From Desulfurobacterium thermolithotrophum DSM 11699 (GTDB lineage: Bacteria; Aquificota; Aquificia; Desulfurobacteriales; Desulfurobacteriaceae): a DNA stretch of 64,000 nt. Where the stretch lies: the NCBI RefSeq assembly GCF_000191045.1, contig NC_015185.1, positions 626,501-690,500 of the forward strand. The letters run 5' to 3'. This document shows, piece after piece, positions 63,351 to 64,000 of this stretch. How positions within the stretch are numbered: position 1 is the first letter of the stretch; each line of letters starts with the position of its first letter. The position numbers were made by a program, and so were the translations under genes. The notes beneath the pieces were generated by a model, which was not told the DNA's origin, made no database searches, and saw nothing but the letters and a program-made list of their open reading frames with translations.

Positions 63351-64000
63351 ATGAATTATATCTTTGGTCCTGTATTTTCAAGACGCTTAGGGTTATCCCT
63401 TGGAATTGATTTGGTTCCTCATAAAGTCTGTAGTATGGATTGTCTTTACTGTGAAGTAGGAAAAACTACAAAGAAAACCTTAGAAAGAGCTGAATACGTG
63501 CCTTTTGACACAGTAAAGGATGAACTAAGGGAATTCTTAAGTTATAAGCCGGAAATAGATTACATAACTTTTTCGGGATATGGAGAACCCACTCTTTTTT
63601 CAAGGCTTGGAGAACTTGTAAGATGGATAAAAGAAAACTATTCTTATAAGCTTGCTCTCCTTACGAATGCCTCTCTTTTTCATCGGGAAGATGTTCTTCA
63701 GGATATAAATGGAATAGATATAATTTTACCCTCTCTTGACGCTGCAACACAAAAAACCTTTAAGAAAATAAATAGACCTTCTCAAGGATTAAATATTGAA
63801 ATGATAGTTGAGGGAATAGAAAAACTCATTAAAAAAGGTGGGTCTGAAGTTTGGATAGAAACTCTTTTTGTTAAAGGAATAAATGATAGCGAAGAAGAAA
63901 TTGAAAGAATAGGTGAGATTATTCACAGGCTTAAGCCTCAAAAATGGCAGATTAATACAGTCGCAAGACCACCGGCTTATAATGTTGTAGGTTTAAGTTT
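63351..64000 (+). CDS. radical SAM protein (COG0731/wyosine-synthetase-like), 5' part
   Basis: The gene runs off the right edge after about 216 residues. From ATG 63351 it begins NYIFGPVFSRRLGLSLGIDL, followed by the cluster motif CSMDCLYC (CX3CX2C), SGYGEPTLFSRLGEL (glycine-rich SAM motif) and LPSLDAATQKTFKKINRP. This is the COG0731 group of small radical SAM proteins related to archaeal TYW1. In bacteria the group is uncharacterised, so tRNA wyosine synthesis should not be assumed. It is divergent from the NSS transporter. Confidence 0.88.
   Translation, partial: MNYIFGPVFSRRLGLSLGIDLVPHKVCSMDCLYCEVGKTTKKTLERAEYVPFDTVKDELREFLSYKPEIDYITFSGYGEPTLFSRLGELVRWIKENYSYKLALLTNASLFHREDVLQDINGIDIILPSLDAATQKTFKKINRPSQGLNIEMIVEGIEKLIKKGGSEVWIETLFVKGINDSEEEIERIGEIIHRLKPQKWQINTVARPPAYNVVGLS

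Noticed and set aside
1-64000. tRNA (including selC), rRNA, tmRNA or CRISPR repeats
   Set aside because: I saw no cloverleaf-like T-loop motif, rRNA signature or regularly spaced repeat; short or divergent tRNAs could still be missed by eye.

Overview
The window reads as chromosomal DNA of an AT-rich, thermophilic, diderm, anaerobic-type bacterium, most likely an Aquificota member near Desulfurobacterium. This is inferred from gene content and base composition, not from a database search. The supports are: low GC; a TtuA-type tRNA thiolase (s2T54, typical of thermophiles); MqnA (futalosine menaquinone route); class I fumarase beta subunit; LPS heptose kinase, TonB and an outer-membrane receptor; selenocysteine genes selA and selB; an archaeal-type small kinase; and a Dps-like thioferritin. 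No rRNA, tRNA or CRISPR array was seen.

Layout. 1-1545 (+): the 3' end of glnE, an unknown gene and a small kinase gene, the last clipped by an IS481-type element (1540-2664). The element sits 5 bp before the promoter of rpmH-rnpA-yidD-yidC and two tandem CNNM/CorC membrane proteins (2670-7457). 7462-17499 (-): a long housekeeping run, in transcription order pheS, pheT, zapA, fthC, rny, selB, an AEC transporter and purT. 17575-19314: a complete IS200/IS605 element with tnpA and tnpB. 19444-29972 (+): a TrkA-USP fusion with a Kef-type antiporter, a radical SAM/HhH protein, ileS, radC, hldE1-type kinase, ttuA and mqnA. The 3' end of mqnA runs into a second, frameshifted tnpB element (29946-31437). 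31455-36820: a small conserved-looking gene divergent from a DUF4388 (PATAN) gene, then a class II aldolase, tyrA, tonB and aspS. 36855-38567 (-): thioferritin, a tiny FmdB-type zinc ribbon whose UGA may encode selenocysteine, and a Bax-like glucosaminidase. 38648-44681 (+): fumarase beta, selA, then a three-gene overlapping cluster of TonB-dependent receptor, periplasmic binding-like protein and membrane diguanylate cyclase. 44727-63282 (-): LysM and coiled-coil secreted proteins, an RND efflux pair behind an operator-like palindrome, a GATase, tldD, nadE, an amidase subunit, a POTRA/barrel protein, DUF2905, dgkA, pgpH, phoH, an SbcC/Rad50-like ATPase, a MetS-like micro-subunit and an NSS transporter. 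A radical SAM gene (+) runs off the right edge.

How genes work together. selA and selB supply two of the four selenocysteine factors; selC and selD are not in this window. nadE with the nitrilase-type subunit should form a two-polypeptide glutamine-dependent NAD synthase. TonB can energise the receptor at 40682, whose overlapping partners suggest an outer-membrane-to-c-di-GMP signalling route. All three mobile elements sit at gene ends or just upstream of promoters, so little host function appears lost.
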